A DNA stretch of 32,541 bases, taken from the NCBI RefSeq assembly GCF_014237455.1, contig NZ_JABZFL010000113.1, positions 1-32,541 on the forward strand, given 5' to 3'. The position numbers and the translations under genes were made by a program. How positions within the stretch are numbered: the stretch's first letter is position 1; each line of letters starts with the position of its first letter. A model generated the notes under the pieces. The model was not told the DNA's origin. It made no database searches and saw only the letters and a program-made list of their open reading frames with translations. The DNA comes from Desulfobacula sp. GTDB lineage: Bacteria; Desulfobacterota; Desulfobacteria; Desulfobacterales; Desulfobacteraceae. This document shows positions 20,986 through 30,598 of this stretch, one piece after another.

Positions 20986-23900
20986 CTAACTGGTTGAAGC
21001 TCCTTTAGCGTTCGTTTGAGCCTGGCCTGACCCTAAAAAAAACGTCCTGGTTTTGCCGTAACCACTTGCGAGCATCAGCTTTGCATTTTCAATCAAAGCA
21101 TATAATGTCGGAACAACAATCAGGGTCAGAATCGTGGCGATCATGAGTCCGAAAATAACAACAATTGCCATTGATCTCCACCATTGGGTGGATTCACTGG
21201 CGGTCGAAAGTGCCATAACATGGAAATCATAACTGATACCGGTGACCATGGGCAAAAGCCCCAGAATGGTTGTAACGGCCGTTAAAATTACCGGCCTCAA
21301 GCGGGTGGCACCGGCAGAAATAACAGCGTCACGAATGCTCATGCCATTATTTCTAAGCTTATTGGTATAATCAATGAGAATAATGGCATTATTGACCACA
21401 ACACCGGCAAGAGAGATAATGCCGACTCCAGTCATAACGATGCCAAAAGGTGAGTTAATCACTGCAAGTCCCCAGAAGGCGCCCCCTAAAGACAAGATGA
21501 CAGAGGTGAGGATGATAATCGGTTGAATAATGGAGTTGAACAAGGTCACCAGGATCAGAAAGATTAAAAACAGGGCGATCAAAAATGCTTTTGACAAAAA
21601 GTCTTCCGATTCTTTCTGACTTTCATCCTCACCCGTAAATTTATACTTATAGCCGGGCGGCAGCTCAAACTCCTTAAGCAGTGACTGGGCCTGCGTCCTG
21701 GCAACAGTTCCGGTGGTTTTGGATTCATTTACATTGGCCTTGACCGTGACAACGCGTTCATGGTTTTTTCGAACAATATCCCCAATGGTTCCTGTATATT
21801 CGATACGGGCCAGGGTAGTGAGCGGAACAATTACTCCTGCGGGCGTGGGAATCATGAGTTTATGAAGGACGTCTGCCACCTTTCTTTCGGATTCAGCAAG
21901 CTTTACCACGATGTCATAGTCTTCATCGCCTTCATAATAGGTTGAGATATCAAGTCCGTTATAGGCTGTTTTCAATGCATTGCCTATGGCACTGGTGGTC
22001 AGGCCGAAAAGAGCGGTTTTCTGACGGTCAATTTTAACCTGCACACTTGGCAGGCCCCCCTGGTAATCATCCCGGACGTCCTTTACATGGGGAATGTTCT
22101 CAACCACTTTTGTCATTTTTTCAGCGATTTTGCTTAAAATTTCAAAATTATCCCCTGAAATCTCTATGTTAATGGGAGGGCCTGTGGGGGGGCCTTCGGA
22201 CTGCTCATCCACAGTGATCTTTACACCGGCAATATGTTTAACCCGGCTTCTTAATTCCTCCAGATCATCTTTGCTCGGGGATTTTCTGTCTTCAAAATCA
22301 ATAAACTGGATACCGATATGGTTGGGAAGGTTGGAGTCAAAAATAGATCCGCCCGAAGTTTGTACTACTCTGGTATAGATATGTTCGATATTATTGATAT
22401 TGCCGGGGGCCATAAATTTTGTGCCATCGGCATTTTCATGTTCCTGAAATCTTAAAGCATCACTATAATCAAGTCCTTGATTTCCCGTTATTGCTATTTC
22501 AACATTTTTAATGGTCCTGTCAATGAAGTCAAGGTCAGCCCCTTCGGGCGCATCAATGTTAATATAGGCTGATTTCGGGTCAATGGGCGGGAAAAATTCA
22601 ATGGGTTTTTCAACACCGATTTTTAAAAACCATATCTGGAAAAGAATAATTAATACGGCAAAAGATCCGACGATCACGGTGATATTGTGGTCCAGTGCTT
22701 TGTTCAGAAGTTTTGAATAAAGTGTTAATAGAGGGCCTTTTATTTCAATGGGTTTTTCTCCCTGGGCCTTGATTTCAGCGGCAGTAAGTGTTTCCCTGTT
22801 GATTTTTGTTTTTACTTTCATGAAAAAAGCACACAAGGCGGGGTTAATCACAAGTGCCACAAAAAGGGATGAAGCCAGCGTAACAATGAGTGTGATGGGA
22901 AGATACTTCATGAACTCGCCCATCATACCCGGCCAGAAAATCATCGGAAAAAAGGCTGCGATCGTTGTAAGAGTTGAGCCGATCACCGGCCAGGCCACCT
23001 CACCTGTGGCTTTCATGGCAGCTTCCACTCTTGGAATTCCCTGCTGCATATAGCGGTAAATATTTTCAATGATAACAATAGCATTATCCACAAGCATCCC
23101 TAGAGCCAGGGTTAATGAGAACAGAACAATCATGTTCAGAGTATACCCCATGGCGTGGAGTATAGTAAAAGACAGAAACATGGAAAAGGGTATGGCAAGA
23201 CCGACCAGCAATGCATTTCTAAACCCCAGGACAACAAATAGAATTATCACCACAAGGATAAGCCCTGAAAGAATATTATTTTCAAGATCGGCGATCATAA
23301 GCCGGATATCGTTTGATTGATCCATCAGCTTGGTAATTATGGTGTTTTTCGGAAATGTCTTTTCGGCTTCCATGACAATGGTATCGATTTTATCGGAAAT
23401 AAAAATAATATTTTCGCCGACCCTTTTTTTCACCGATATATTTACAGAGTCAACACCATCCAAACGGGAACGGGATGTCTCTTCCTTAATGCCGTCTACA
23501 ACGGTGGCTACATCCTTCAGATAAATGGGGTTGCCGTTATGGGCGGCAACAACAAGGGAGAGTATTTCCTCGGGTGTTTCAAATTCTCCGGGGACCTTAA
23601 GTTGATATCTGCCGTCACCCAGGGTTATGGCACCCCCGGAAGTATTCTGGTTTTCGCTGACAACAGTCTGCTCCAGAGATGTAATGGGAATCCTGTAATA
23701 CGCCAGCTTATCCGGGTCGACTTCTATTCTGATTTCCCTTTCCTGGCCTCCGGTCACCTCAGCTTCCAGAACTCCCGGCACGGCCTCTATATCATCCTTG
23801 AGATCATCAGCGATTTCCTTGAGCCTTCTCGGACCGCATGTCCCTGCCAAAGAGTAAATAACAATAGGCATTTCCGAGATATTGACTTCAAATATTAAAG

Positions 23901-24279
23901 GATCATTTTCAAGGTCAGACGGCAGATCATTTTTTGCCTCATCCACTTTGTCTTTAACTTTGGTTAAAACTTCATTAATGTCTGTACCGGGTAAAAACTC
24001 GATATTGATCTGGGATAAGCCCTGGGAGCTGACGGAACTGATATTTTTTACTTTATCCAGCCCTTTGAGTTTTTTTTCAATTTTTATGGTGATACTGGTT
24101 TCAATATCATCTGCAGATACCCCGCGATAGTCGGTCTGTACGAACACATAGGGAACGGTGATATCCGGAGAGCTCTCCCTGGGCAGAGCTTTATATGAAT
24201 AAATACCAATTCCTAAGATAATCAGGGCCAGTACCAGAACGCTGGTTCTGTTTTTTATGGCTGTGTTGGAGATTATCAT
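20986..24279 (-). CDS. RND-family efflux transporter permease (AcrB/HAE1-like)
   Basis: This 1097-residue inner-membrane proton-driven pump subunit resembles AcrB/MexB-type exporters. An N-terminal helix (about 13-30) leads to the first porter domain (RESSPDITVPYVFVQTDYRGVSADDIE is the family opening). A cluster of helices follows with the proton-relay aspartate in TM4 (GMLVDNAIVIIENI). A second large porter domain and second helix cluster come next, with the conserved GIISLAGVVVNNAIILIDY. Length is slightly above the usual 1030-1050, partly because of a tail (...GSGQAQTNAKGASTS). Substrates cannot be inferred. The ATG overlaps the fusion-protein stop (ATGA). No outer-membrane TolC-like gene is in the window, so a shared channel is likely. 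Confidence 0.95.
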   Translation of the reverse strand: MIISNTAIKNRTSVLVLALIILGIGIYSYKALPRESSPDITVPYVFVQTDYRGVSADDIETSITIKIEKKLKGLDKVKNISSVSSQGLSQINIEFLPGTDINEVLTKVKDKVDEAKNDLPSDLENDPLIFEVNISEMPIVIYSLAGTCGPRRLKEIADDLKDDIEAVPGVLEAEVTGGQEREIRIEVDPDKLAYYRIPITSLEQTVVSENQNTSGGAITLGDGRYQLKVPGEFETPEEILSLVVAAHNGNPIYLKDVATVVDGIKEETSRSRLDGVDSVNISVKKRVGENIIFISDKIDTIVMEAEKTFPKNTIITKLMDQSNDIRLMIADLENNILSGLILVVIILFVVLGFRNALLVGLAIPFSMFLSFTILHAMGYTLNMIVLFSLTLALGMLVDNAIVIIENIYRYMQQGIPRVEAAMKATGEVAWPVIGSTLTTIAAFFPMIFWPGMMGEFMKYLPITLIVTLASSLFVALVINPALCAFFMKVKTKINRETLTAAEIKAQGEKPIEIKGPLLTLYSKLLNKALDHNITVIVGSFAVLIILFQIWFLKIGVEKPIEFFPPIDPKSAYINIDAPEGADLDFIDRTIKNVEIAITGNQGLDYSDALRFQEHENADGTKFMAPGNINNIEHIYTRVVQTSGGSIFDSNLPNHIGIQFIDFEDRKSPSKDDLEELRSRVKHIAGVKITVDEQSEGPPTGPPINIEISGDNFEILSKIAEKMTKVVENIPHVKDVRDDYQGGLPSVQVKIDRQKTALFGLTTSAIGNALKTAYNGLDISTYYEGDEDYDIVVKLAESERKVADVLHKLMIPTPAGVIVPLTTLARIEYTGTIGDIVRKNHERVVTVKANVNESKTTGTVARTQAQSLLKEFELPPGYKYKFTGEDESQKESEDFLSKAFLIALFLIFLILVTLFNSIIQPIIILTSVILSLGGAFWGLAVINSPFGIVMTGVGIISLAGVVVNNAIILIDYTNKLRNNGMSIRDAVISAGATRLRPVILTAVTTILGLLPMVTGISYDFHVMALSTASESTQWWRSMAIVVIFGLMIATILTLIVVPTLYALIENAKLMLASGYGKTRTFFLGSGQAQTNAKGASTS

Positions 24280-25430
24280 TGGGAGATTTCTTTCATATCC
24301 CGGATGGTTTTTACCACATTGACCTGTTCTCCATCTTCAATAATGCGATGGCCGACAACCACAATTTTTTCACCCGGCTCAAGCCCTTCGGAAATCTGAG
24401 TTTTCCAGCCATCCAGAAATCCAGTGTTTACGGGTCTGAACCGGACAATGCCCTCGTTTTCAACATAAACGCCGACCTCTTTATTGAGGGTTACAAGGGA
24501 ATACATGGGGACTGCAAGCCCTTGGGGGTCTTGGCTTTTGATTATTTTTACCCTTGCAAACATGCCCGGAAGGATTCCGCCGTCCCTATTATCCACCTTG
24601 ATTTCAAGGTTATACAAACGGGCCATGGAGCTGGTTGTTTTGTATAGATAATGGTATTCACCTGTATAGGGTTTTCCATCCAGGGCATCAATGGTCATAT
24701 CAAAGGATTTAAGCTTTCGAACGGCAGCAACATCGGATTCCGGAATACCTACTTCTATTTTCAGCTTATCGATTTGAAGGATCTGGACAACCGGATCACC
24801 GGAATTTAGAAATTTGCCGTTTTCAATATAAACGCGATCAGCAATGCCTCGCATGGGGGAGCGGATGGTGCATCGACTTAGGTTGAGTTTGGCATTTTCA
24901 AGAGCAGCCCTGCTTGTTTTTACCCGGGCAACGGCATCATCCAGTTGGGACTGAGTAACAAAGTCCTTTTTTACAAGCTTTTTTAACCGTTTTTCAGTTG
25001 ACAGTGCCATTTCATGGGAGGCAAGGGCAGAGTCATAGGAATTTTGATAATCGTTCTTATCAATGACAGCCAGAATATCACCTATATTTACACGCCGGCC
25101 TTCGGTTATTTTTTTGGTGATGACTTTTCCTGTGATTTCAGAGACCACTTTCAGGGATATCCATGGTTTGGCAACACCGGGAAGGCTTATTCTTTCCCTG
25201 ATCATGGCAGGGATAAGTTCCATGGTAATCACATTGGTTAATGCTTTTGTGGCAGTTTTTTCTTTGGATTGTTTTTCAGCAAGAGCTATTTTTTTTGTTG
25301 AGATTTTTTTGCCTAAAGGCAGCATAATCAATCCAATTATCAGCGTAACTGCGATAAAGGGTATACTTTTCCAGATAAGCCTTCTGGTTTTCGTGCCAAA
25401 TGTTTCAGTGGGATCGGATTTGGTTTTCAT
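24276..25430 (-). CDS. RND efflux periplasmic adaptor (membrane fusion protein)
   Basis: This 384-residue HlyD/AcrA-family adaptor links the RND pump to an outer-membrane channel. An N-terminal membrane anchor (about 22-40, FIAVTLIIGLIMLPLG) is followed by a first barrel/lipoyl half (VVSEITGKVITKKITEGRRVNIGD). The short coiled hairpin follows (ALASHEMALSTEKRLKKL...VTQSQLDDAVARVKTSRAALENAKLNL). The second lipoyl half is CTIRSPMRGIADRVYIENGKFLNSGD, and a barrel and membrane-proximal domain complete it. ATG 25430 is preferred because AAAGG lies 7 nt upstream; a GTG two codons earlier would be too close to that site. It is the first gene of a two-gene operon with the pump. Confidence 0.93.
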   Translation of the reverse strand: MKTKSDPTETFGTKTRRLIWKSIPFIAVTLIIGLIMLPLGKKISTKKIALAEKQSKEKTATKALTNVITMELIPAMIRERISLPGVAKPWISLKVVSEITGKVITKKITEGRRVNIGDILAVIDKNDYQNSYDSALASHEMALSTEKRLKKLVKKDFVTQSQLDDAVARVKTSRAALENAKLNLSRCTIRSPMRGIADRVYIENGKFLNSGDPVVQILQIDKLKIEVGIPESDVAAVRKLKSFDMTIDALDGKPYTGEYHYLYKTTSSMARLYNLEIKVDNRDGGILPGMFARVKIIKSQDPQGLAVPMYSLVTLNKEVGVYVENEGIVRFRPVNTGFLDGWKTQISEGLEPGEKIVVVGHRIIEDGEQVNVVKTIRDMKEISQ

Positions 25431-25548
25431 AAACACGCCTTTCTATGTCTAAAAAAAATGATTAGGCAAAAATACAACCATTTTATTTGATTTCAAGGGG
25501 GAGGGATAAATTCCTTTTCAGAATTCGATGCTGTAGGCTGTCCGGCTG

Positions 25549-27120
25549 TTACCAGTCAATGGGGAAATAATCCTTTAAAAATTTACCACACCAGTGTTTT
25601 TTTGTCAGGATGCCGTGGAAAAACGGGTCGCAGATCCTTGCGGCCCCGTCCACAATATCAAGCGGTGGCTGGAAATCATGGCGGTCCTGTTTGAGCGTGG
25701 CCAGGATGGCAGGATCTTCATCCGTGACCCAGCCTGTGTCCACGGCATTCATGAAAATTCCGTATTTGGCCAGATCACTGGCCGCGGTATGGGTGAGCAT
25801 GTTCAGGGAGGCCTTGGCCATATTGGTATGGGGGTGGCGGCTGCCTTTTTTAAATCTCAGAAACTTGCCTTCCATGGCCGAGACATTGACAATATGTTTT
25901 TGTCCTGTGTAATTTTGTTTCATCAACTCTGCCAGCCGGTTGCACAAGACAAAAGGGGCCACGGAATTGACCAGCTGGATCTCCAGCATTTCAGAGGTCT
26001 GGATCTCCCCCAGCCGCAGCCGCCAGGAATTGGTTTTCCGAAGATCCATCTGCTGGAGGTCGGCATCCAGTTTTTCTGCGGGAAAGACCTCGGGCACATC
26101 CAGGGAATGGTCATAGGAATAGGGAATCTGGGACAGATGGGCGGACATGCGCAATCCCACACCCGGGGCTGTGCCGTTCCAGGTCACGGGCAAGGCCTTT
26201 TCTTTGCCCACATTTTCTGTCTGCCCGTATCCCATCTGGGAGATGCAGGTCTGGTACTGCCCCAGAAGCGACTGGGCATTCATAGGTAACTCTACCACTT
26301 TCTTTGTCTCATTCTCCATGAGATGGGCATAGAATCCGGGCGGACGCCGAACGGTCTGAGCCGCATTGTTAATGAGAATATCCAGGCGCTGGTAGGTCTG
26401 TCTGATATAATCGCAAAAAAGCTCCACACTGGGGGTGTGGCGAAGATCAAGCCCGTAGATCTGGAGCCTGTGGCCCCAGTCGGGAAAATCGGGTTCCTTT
26501 GAAAATCGTAAGGCTGAGTCCTTGGGAAAGCGGGTGGTGGCAATCACTCTTGCTCCGGCCTTAAGCATCATCAAGGTGGCCTGGTATCCGATCTTGAGCC
26601 GTGAGCCTGTGATCAATGCCACCTGTCCTTTTAAGGAGGCGGTCTGGAAGCGTTTCTGATAATTAAATTCTGCGCATTCCGGGCACATGGTGTCATAAAA
26701 ATGATGGAGCTGTATAAATTCGGCTTTGCACACATAGCAGTTACGCGGTGTTTCCAGCATCTGCGCATCATCTTTTTTGCTGGTTTTTCTGCCATTAAAT
26801 GAAATCTGCCGGGGAGCGGTAAAGACATCGGTTCCTCTGGCCCTGCGGATACCTGTGGCTGCCCTCAAGCGGCGTTCTTTTTTCACAATGGCCCGGCGTT
26901 TTTGCTGCTTTCTGTCCTTGTTCCGTTTTTTAATTTCCTCTTTGTCTGGCCGGGATATTTTTCCGGCCGCAGTGATCAGAGCAATCCGTTCGGGTTCCGG
27001 CAAGACCGCCAGAAGTTCAGATCGGTCCGCAATCTTTTCCAGAAGGGGAATACAACTGCGTATGGCCGTCAGGTCGTCGTATTTGTCGCCAGTCTTTGTA
27101 TCTGTACCAATGCTGCTCAC
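25549..27120 (-). CDS. SDR-family protein with basic N-terminus and zinc ribbon, catalytic Tyr replaced
   Basis: This is a 523-residue protein whose C-terminal 355 or so residues form a short-chain dehydrogenase/reductase fold. The cofactor loop TGSRLKIG is at 171-178, LINNAA near 249-254, and the catalytic serine in [10 protein letters not shown] is S414. The YxxxK motif reads T432-N-M-A-K436, so the usual tyrosine is missing. A roughly 80-residue insert follows LINNAAQ. In front, residues 60-95 are very basic ([13 protein letters not shown]...), and C128, C131, C146 and C149 form a likely zinc ribbon. This suggests nucleic-acid or protein binding rather than a simple dehydrogenase. GC content is visibly higher than in neighbours (33 of 60 in sampled stretches). 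GTG start with AAGGA about 11 nt upstream. It is 25 bp behind the PurF-like gene and probably co-transcribed. Confidence 0.85.
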   Translation of the reverse strand: MSSIGTDTKTGDKYDDLTAIRSCIPLLEKIADRSELLAVLPEPERIALITAAGKISRPDKEEIKKRNKDRKQQKRRAIVKKERRLRAATGIRRARGTDVFTAPRQISFNGRKTSKKDDAQMLETPRNCYVCKAEFIQLHHFYDTMCPECAEFNYQKRFQTASLKGQVALITGSRLKIGYQATLMMLKAGARVIATTRFPKDSALRFSKEPDFPDWGHRLQIYGLDLRHTPSVELFCDYIRQTYQRLDILINNAAQTVRRPPGFYAHLMENETKKVVELPMNAQSLLGQYQTCISQMGYGQTENVGKEKALPVTWNGTAPGVGLRMSAHLSQIPYSYDHSLDVPEVFPAEKLDADLQQMDLRKTNSWRLRLGEIQTSEMLEIQLVNSVAPFVLCNRLAELMKQNYTGQKHIVNVSAMEGKFLRFKKGSRHPHTNMAKASLNMLTHTAASDLAKYGIFMNAVDTGWVTDEDPAILATLKQDRHDFQPPLDIVDGAARICDPFFHGILTKKHWCGKFLKDYFPIDW

Positions 27121-27145
27121 CTTATTTTATATCCTTGTTCCTGTA

Positions 27146-28549
27146 TTAAAAATAACCTGATCCATCCCAGCAATGCGTGCAAAGTCTGTTTTTTGGAAGA
27201 CCGATGGCCTCGATCAGATGCTCCAGTTTCTGGTATCGGATGCTGGTAAGCATTAACCGATCTATGATTCTGCCGAGCATGGCCGAGTGTTTTTCCGATC
27301 CATCCATGGCATAGTCTGTCAGATCCGTATCTTCGGTTCCTTCAATTTCGTAAATGGCCTTCCGACCGGCCAGGTCTAAAGTTGACTGGGAGGTTGAAAA
27401 ATTTAAGAATTCACAGGGATAGATGAGGCATGGGCAGGCAATTCTCATATGAACTTCTTTTGCACCGTATTCATATAAAATTTGGGTATTGTCCTTTAGC
27501 TGGGTTCCTCTTACGACTGAATCGTCGCAGAATAAGATACGCTTTCCCTGGATAATTTCTTTGACAGGAAGCAGTTTCATCCGGGCCACAAGATCCCTCA
27601 TTCCCTGGTTCTGGGGCATGAAGCTTCTAGGCCAGGTGGGTGTATATTTCACATAGGGCCTCATGTAGGGGAGATGGCTTTCGTTGGCAAATCCTATGGC
27701 ATGTCCAATACCGGAGTCAGGGATACCCGCCACGAAATCCGCCTTTTCTGTTTCCCTTTTTGCGAGAGCTGCCCCACAGTTATACCGGACCTGTTCCGTA
27801 TTGATCCCTTCATAGGACGATACCGGATATCCATAGTACACCCATAAAAATGAGCAGATCTGCATGGCTTCACCCGGCGGCTGAACTTGTTCAAACCCCT
27901 CGGGTGTTATCAGGATGATTTCATTGGGGCCGATATAGTGTTCGACCTCAAAACCGAGATTTGAAAACGCACTGGATTCGGAGCTTACTGCATAGGCGTT
28001 CTCACGTTTTCCTATCACAATAGGGGTTCTTCCCAACCGATCTCTGGCAGCATAGATCCCGGAATCCGTTAAAACCAGCATAGAGCAGGACCCTTTGATT
28101 TTTGTCTGGGCGTTTAAAATTCCTTCCGCAAAAGATCCTTTCTGACCGATCAGAATAGCCACAAGCTCTGTAGGGTTGATCTCACCCTGGCTTGTTTCGG
28201 CAAAGTGAATATTTTGTGAAAATGCTTCCTGGGCCAGTTCATCAAGATTTGAAATTTTACCGACAGTGACGACAGCAAATTTTCCAAGGTGGGAATGAAT
28301 AATAATCGGTTGGGAATCTGTATCACTAATAATTCCTATCCCCATATTGCCGGCCAGGTTGTCAATATCCGGCTCAAATTTTGATCTGAAATATGCATTT
28401 TCAAGGTTATGAATTGATCGATAAAAGTCTGTTTTATCCACACTAGCCAGGCCACCGCGTTTGGTTCCCAGATGTGACAGATAGTCTGTTCCATAAAAAA
28501 GTTCTTTATTACATGCTTTTTTAGAAGCGCAACCGAAAAAACCGCCCAT
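27146..28549 (-). CDS. PurF-like amidophosphoribosyltransferase lacking the glutaminase cysteine
   Basis: This 467-residue protein is homologous to PurF, which makes phosphoribosylamine from PRPP and glutamine. The PRPP loop is intact (RILFCDDSVVRGTQ, about 337-350). Cysteines C232, C372/C374/C378, C457 and C460 fall where Fe-S-containing PurF enzymes have their cluster ligands. Normal PurF begins M-C-G after processing, and that Cys is the N-terminal nucleophile. Here the sequence is MGGFFGC, with GGC at codon 2, so glutamine hydrolysis should not occur by the usual route. As I recall, similar MGGFFG proteins occur in Bacteroidetes, so this is a paralogous family rather than a sequencing error. 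It may use ammonia, another amine donor, or have a regulatory role. ATG preceded by GGAAGAGAG; its own operon with the SDR gene. Confidence 0.87.
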   Translation of the reverse strand: MGGFFGCASKKACNKELFYGTDYLSHLGTKRGGLASVDKTDFYRSIHNLENAYFRSKFEPDIDNLAGNMGIGIISDTDSQPIIIHSHLGKFAVVTVGKISNLDELAQEAFSQNIHFAETSQGEINPTELVAILIGQKGSFAEGILNAQTKIKGSCSMLVLTDSGIYAARDRLGRTPIVIGKRENAYAVSSESSAFSNLGFEVEHYIGPNEIILITPEGFEQVQPPGEAMQICSFLWVYYGYPVSSYEGINTEQVRYNCGAALAKRETEKADFVAGIPDSGIGHAIGFANESHLPYMRPYVKYTPTWPRSFMPQNQGMRDLVARMKLLPVKEIIQGKRILFCDDSVVRGTQLKDNTQILYEYGAKEVHMRIACPCLIYPCEFLNFSTSQSTLDLAGRKAIYEIEGTEDTDLTDYAMDGSEKHSAMLGRIIDRLMLTSIRYQKLEHLIEAIGLPKNRLCTHCWDGSGYF

Positions 28550-28651
28550 AACGTCTCTCTTCCATATTTAAAAGTTTATCATCTTCCGTTTCCATATCAA
28601 TACGATCAATTAATAATTATTATTTAGGAAGTCAAACAAATAAAAAGACTT

Positions 28652-28912
28652 TTAGGCAGGGAATTTTTTTTTCAGTCGCAGGATAAGTTCTTTTTCCAGG
28701 TGTTGAATGATAATTTTTAATGTACGGCTTTCCTGAACAGGACCCGAATTATTCCATCCCATTTTCATTGCCCTGTTTTTTATTTTTCTGAACTGGGTCA
28801 GTGACTCGGCAATAGTTTTCCAGGCAAAGAGTTTTTGCAGGATATGACGTTCTTCCGAGGTTAAGTCTTTTGCCGTATCTATTATTTTACCACTATCTAT
28901 TGTTATGATCAT
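28652..28912 (-). CDS. Small hypothetical protein (86 aa)
   Basis: No family recognised. The protein is predicted to be mostly helical and basic, with a helix-rich segment LTSEERHILQKLFAWKTIAE and a lysine-rich C-terminus (LILRLKKKFPA). There is no signal peptide, membrane helix or cysteine pair. It is judged real because ATG 28912 has AAGGAAA 8 nt upstream and the frame fills the space between the HD gene (43 bp away) and the PurF-like gene. It is likely the last gene of the lnt-prfB-HD operon. Confidence 0.65.
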   Translation of the reverse strand: MIITIDSGKIIDTAKDLTSEERHILQKLFAWKTIAESLTQFRKIKNRAMKMGWNNSGPVQESRTLKIIIQHLEKELILRLKKKFPA

Positions 28913-28955
28913 TTTAAGTGTTTCCTTGGTACATGAAAAATCCTTTCAGAACGAT

Positions 28956-29504
28956 TTACAGGTTGAACTCTTCAGCCCAGGCTGAAAATCTTTGTGCATG
29001 ATCTTTGTTTATTTTTTCAAGTTCTTCAATGATTTGAATTGTGGTTATTTTTTTGTCGGCATGTTTTGGATTTTTAGAGTGATATTTGTCTGCAATACAG
29101 ATAATTTTTTCTTCAATACTGATGGGGACCATATCCCTTTGGGGCAGCGGAAGGCTGCTTGATATGATGTTTTCTTTTGTGATTCCCGCACCTGTATGCC
29201 GTTCACAGACAAGGCCATATTCAGGGGGCAGCCCCTGTTCATCCAGAAGCATTCGCCCGAGGTATCCGTGACAGATATAAGGCGCTTCACCGTTACAGCC
29301 AATAGAGTCTGCCCGGGTCAGACAGATGCCGATATCATGCAGCATGGCAGCCTTTTTAATAAATTCAAGATCCGGGTTCAGATGAATCAGATTGCGGGCA
29401 ATTTCAAGACTTTTTTCAGTGATGATCCGGCTGTGGTCAACAAGAACCTGGTGAGGCTTTGTACCGGGAGTATAAAATTTTTCAATGATGAAGAGTGGAT
29501 CCAT
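28956..29504 (-). CDS. HD-domain phosphohydrolase family protein
   Basis: This predicted metal-dependent phosphohydrolase has about 182 residues. HD superfamily hallmarks are the first histidine in VLVDHSRII, the HD pair in AAMLHDIGICLT, further histidines in YICHGYLG and VCERHTGAG, and the last aspartate in CIADKYHSK. The IGCNGEAPYICHG and LPLPQRDMVPISIEEKIIC stretches are typical of a conserved uncharacterised HD subfamily. The substrate, probably a nucleotide or nucleic-acid-derived compound, is unknown. ATG 29504 is used because it starts 4 bp after the prfB stop. An alternative start at 29552 would overlap the end of prfB and add non-homologous residues. It is co-transcribed with prfB. 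Confidence 0.85.
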   Translation of the reverse strand: MDPLFIIEKFYTPGTKPHQVLVDHSRIITEKSLEIARNLIHLNPDLEFIKKAAMLHDIGICLTRADSIGCNGEAPYICHGYLGRMLLDEQGLPPEYGLVCERHTGAGITKENIISSSLPLPQRDMVPISIEEKIICIADKYHSKNPKHADKKITTIQIIEELEKINKDHAQRFSAWAEEFNL

Positions 29505-29508
29505 TTTT

Positions 29509-30598
29509 TTATGAGAGTAAAACACCTTCAATAAAGGGGTCCAGGTCGCCATTCAGAACCCTGTCCACATCCCCCACTTCAAAATCCGTTCGATGGTCTT
29601 TAACCATCCTGTAGGGGTGAAGAACATAGGATCTGATCTGGCTTCCCCAGGCAATATCATCTTTACCATCGTGAAGAGTTTTCATTTTTTTATCCTGTTT
29701 TTCCTTTTCAATCTGGTAAAGCCTTGATTTTAAAACTTTAAATGCGATCTCTTTGTTGCGGTGCTGAGAGGATTCCTGCTGGCACTGAGCCACCACTCCA
29801 GTGGGAAGATGGGTGATTCTGACCGCACTGCTGGTTTTGTTCACATGCTGTCCACCGGCACCACTGGCCCGGTACACATCAATTCTCAGATCTGATTCAT
29901 CAATGTCGATTTTAATTTCATCTTTTATTTCAGGATAGACAAATACGGATGCAAATGATGTATGGCGTTTTCCGCTTGCATTATAGGGGGATATCCTGAC
30001 GAGGCGGTGAACCCCGGATTCAACTTTCATAAATCCGTAACAGTTTTCCCCGGAAACGCGAAGGGTTGCCCCTTTAATACCGGCCTCATCCCCTGGCTGA
30101 AAATCAATAATTTGACATTTATATCCTTTTTTATCAATCCATCGGGTGTACATGCGAAACAGCATTTCAGCCCAATCCTGGGAATCTGTTCCACCGGCAC
30201 CGGCATTGATGGAAACAAGAGCATCTCTTGCATCGTCTTCACCGTCAAGAGTGATCTGAATAGAGAACTTTTTAATTTTTCTCTCAAGTGCAGATAAAAG
30301 AGCAGCCACTTCCTTTTCACTTTCTTTATCCGATTCTTCATGGGAAAGTTCCAGAAGGACATCTGCATCTTCAAGGTCTTTATAAATATTTTCCCAGGTT
30401 TCCAGAAGATTTGAAAGAGACGTTCTTTCTTTTAAAAGACCGGTGGCTTTGTCTGAATCGTTCCAGAAGTCTTTTTGGGAAACAATATGTTCAAGTTCGC
30501 GGAGGCGCTTTACTTTTACAGGGAGGTCAAAGATACTCCTTGAGTTTGTCGGCTTTGGTATATATGGCTTGGATATTTTGTTTTAATTCTGTATTCAT
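29509..30598 (-). CDS. prfB: Peptide chain release factor 2, with programmed +1 frameshift
   Basis: RF2 releases nascent peptides at UGA and UAA codons. The gene starts at ATG 30598 (GGAGA upstream) and reads 23 codons to an in-frame TGA at 30529-30527. It must shift +1 there, skipping the T at 30529, and continue in the frame 30528-29509. The product is 362 residues, close to E. coli RF2. After the shift the protein reads DLPVKVKRL... The peptidyl-hydrolysis GGQ lies in ASGAGGQHVNKT. The stop-recognition tripeptide, usually SPF, reads SPY (RISPYNASGKRHTSF). A gene caller ignoring the shift would annotate only the part from about 30309. The ATG overlaps the lnt stop as ATGA, so translation is coupled. 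Confidence 0.95.
30526..30540 (-). promoter_or_regulatory. RF2 autoregulatory frameshift site
   Basis: The minus strand reads AGGAG-TAT-CTT-TGA-C. This is the canonical RF2 cassette: an internal Shine-Dalgarno three nt before the slippery CTT, then the TGA in a C context that is poorly terminated. Low RF2 lets ribosomes pause and slip +1, giving more RF2. Confidence 0.95.

Noticed and set aside
23317-23898. 193-residue plus-strand open frame opposite the RND pump gene
   Set aside because: It lies wholly within conserved pump sequence on the other strand and shows no domain or ribosome-binding site.
25594-26289. 231-residue plus-strand open frame opposite the SDR gene
   Set aside because: It is antisense to clear SDR coding sequence; its Gly/His-rich, low-information composition is a by-product of the GC-rich third positions of that gene.
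30027-30374. 115-residue minus-strand open frame inside prfB
   Set aside because: It is an alternative reading frame of prfB. The true N-terminus of RF2 is reached through the +1 frameshift from ATG 30598, not from this frame.
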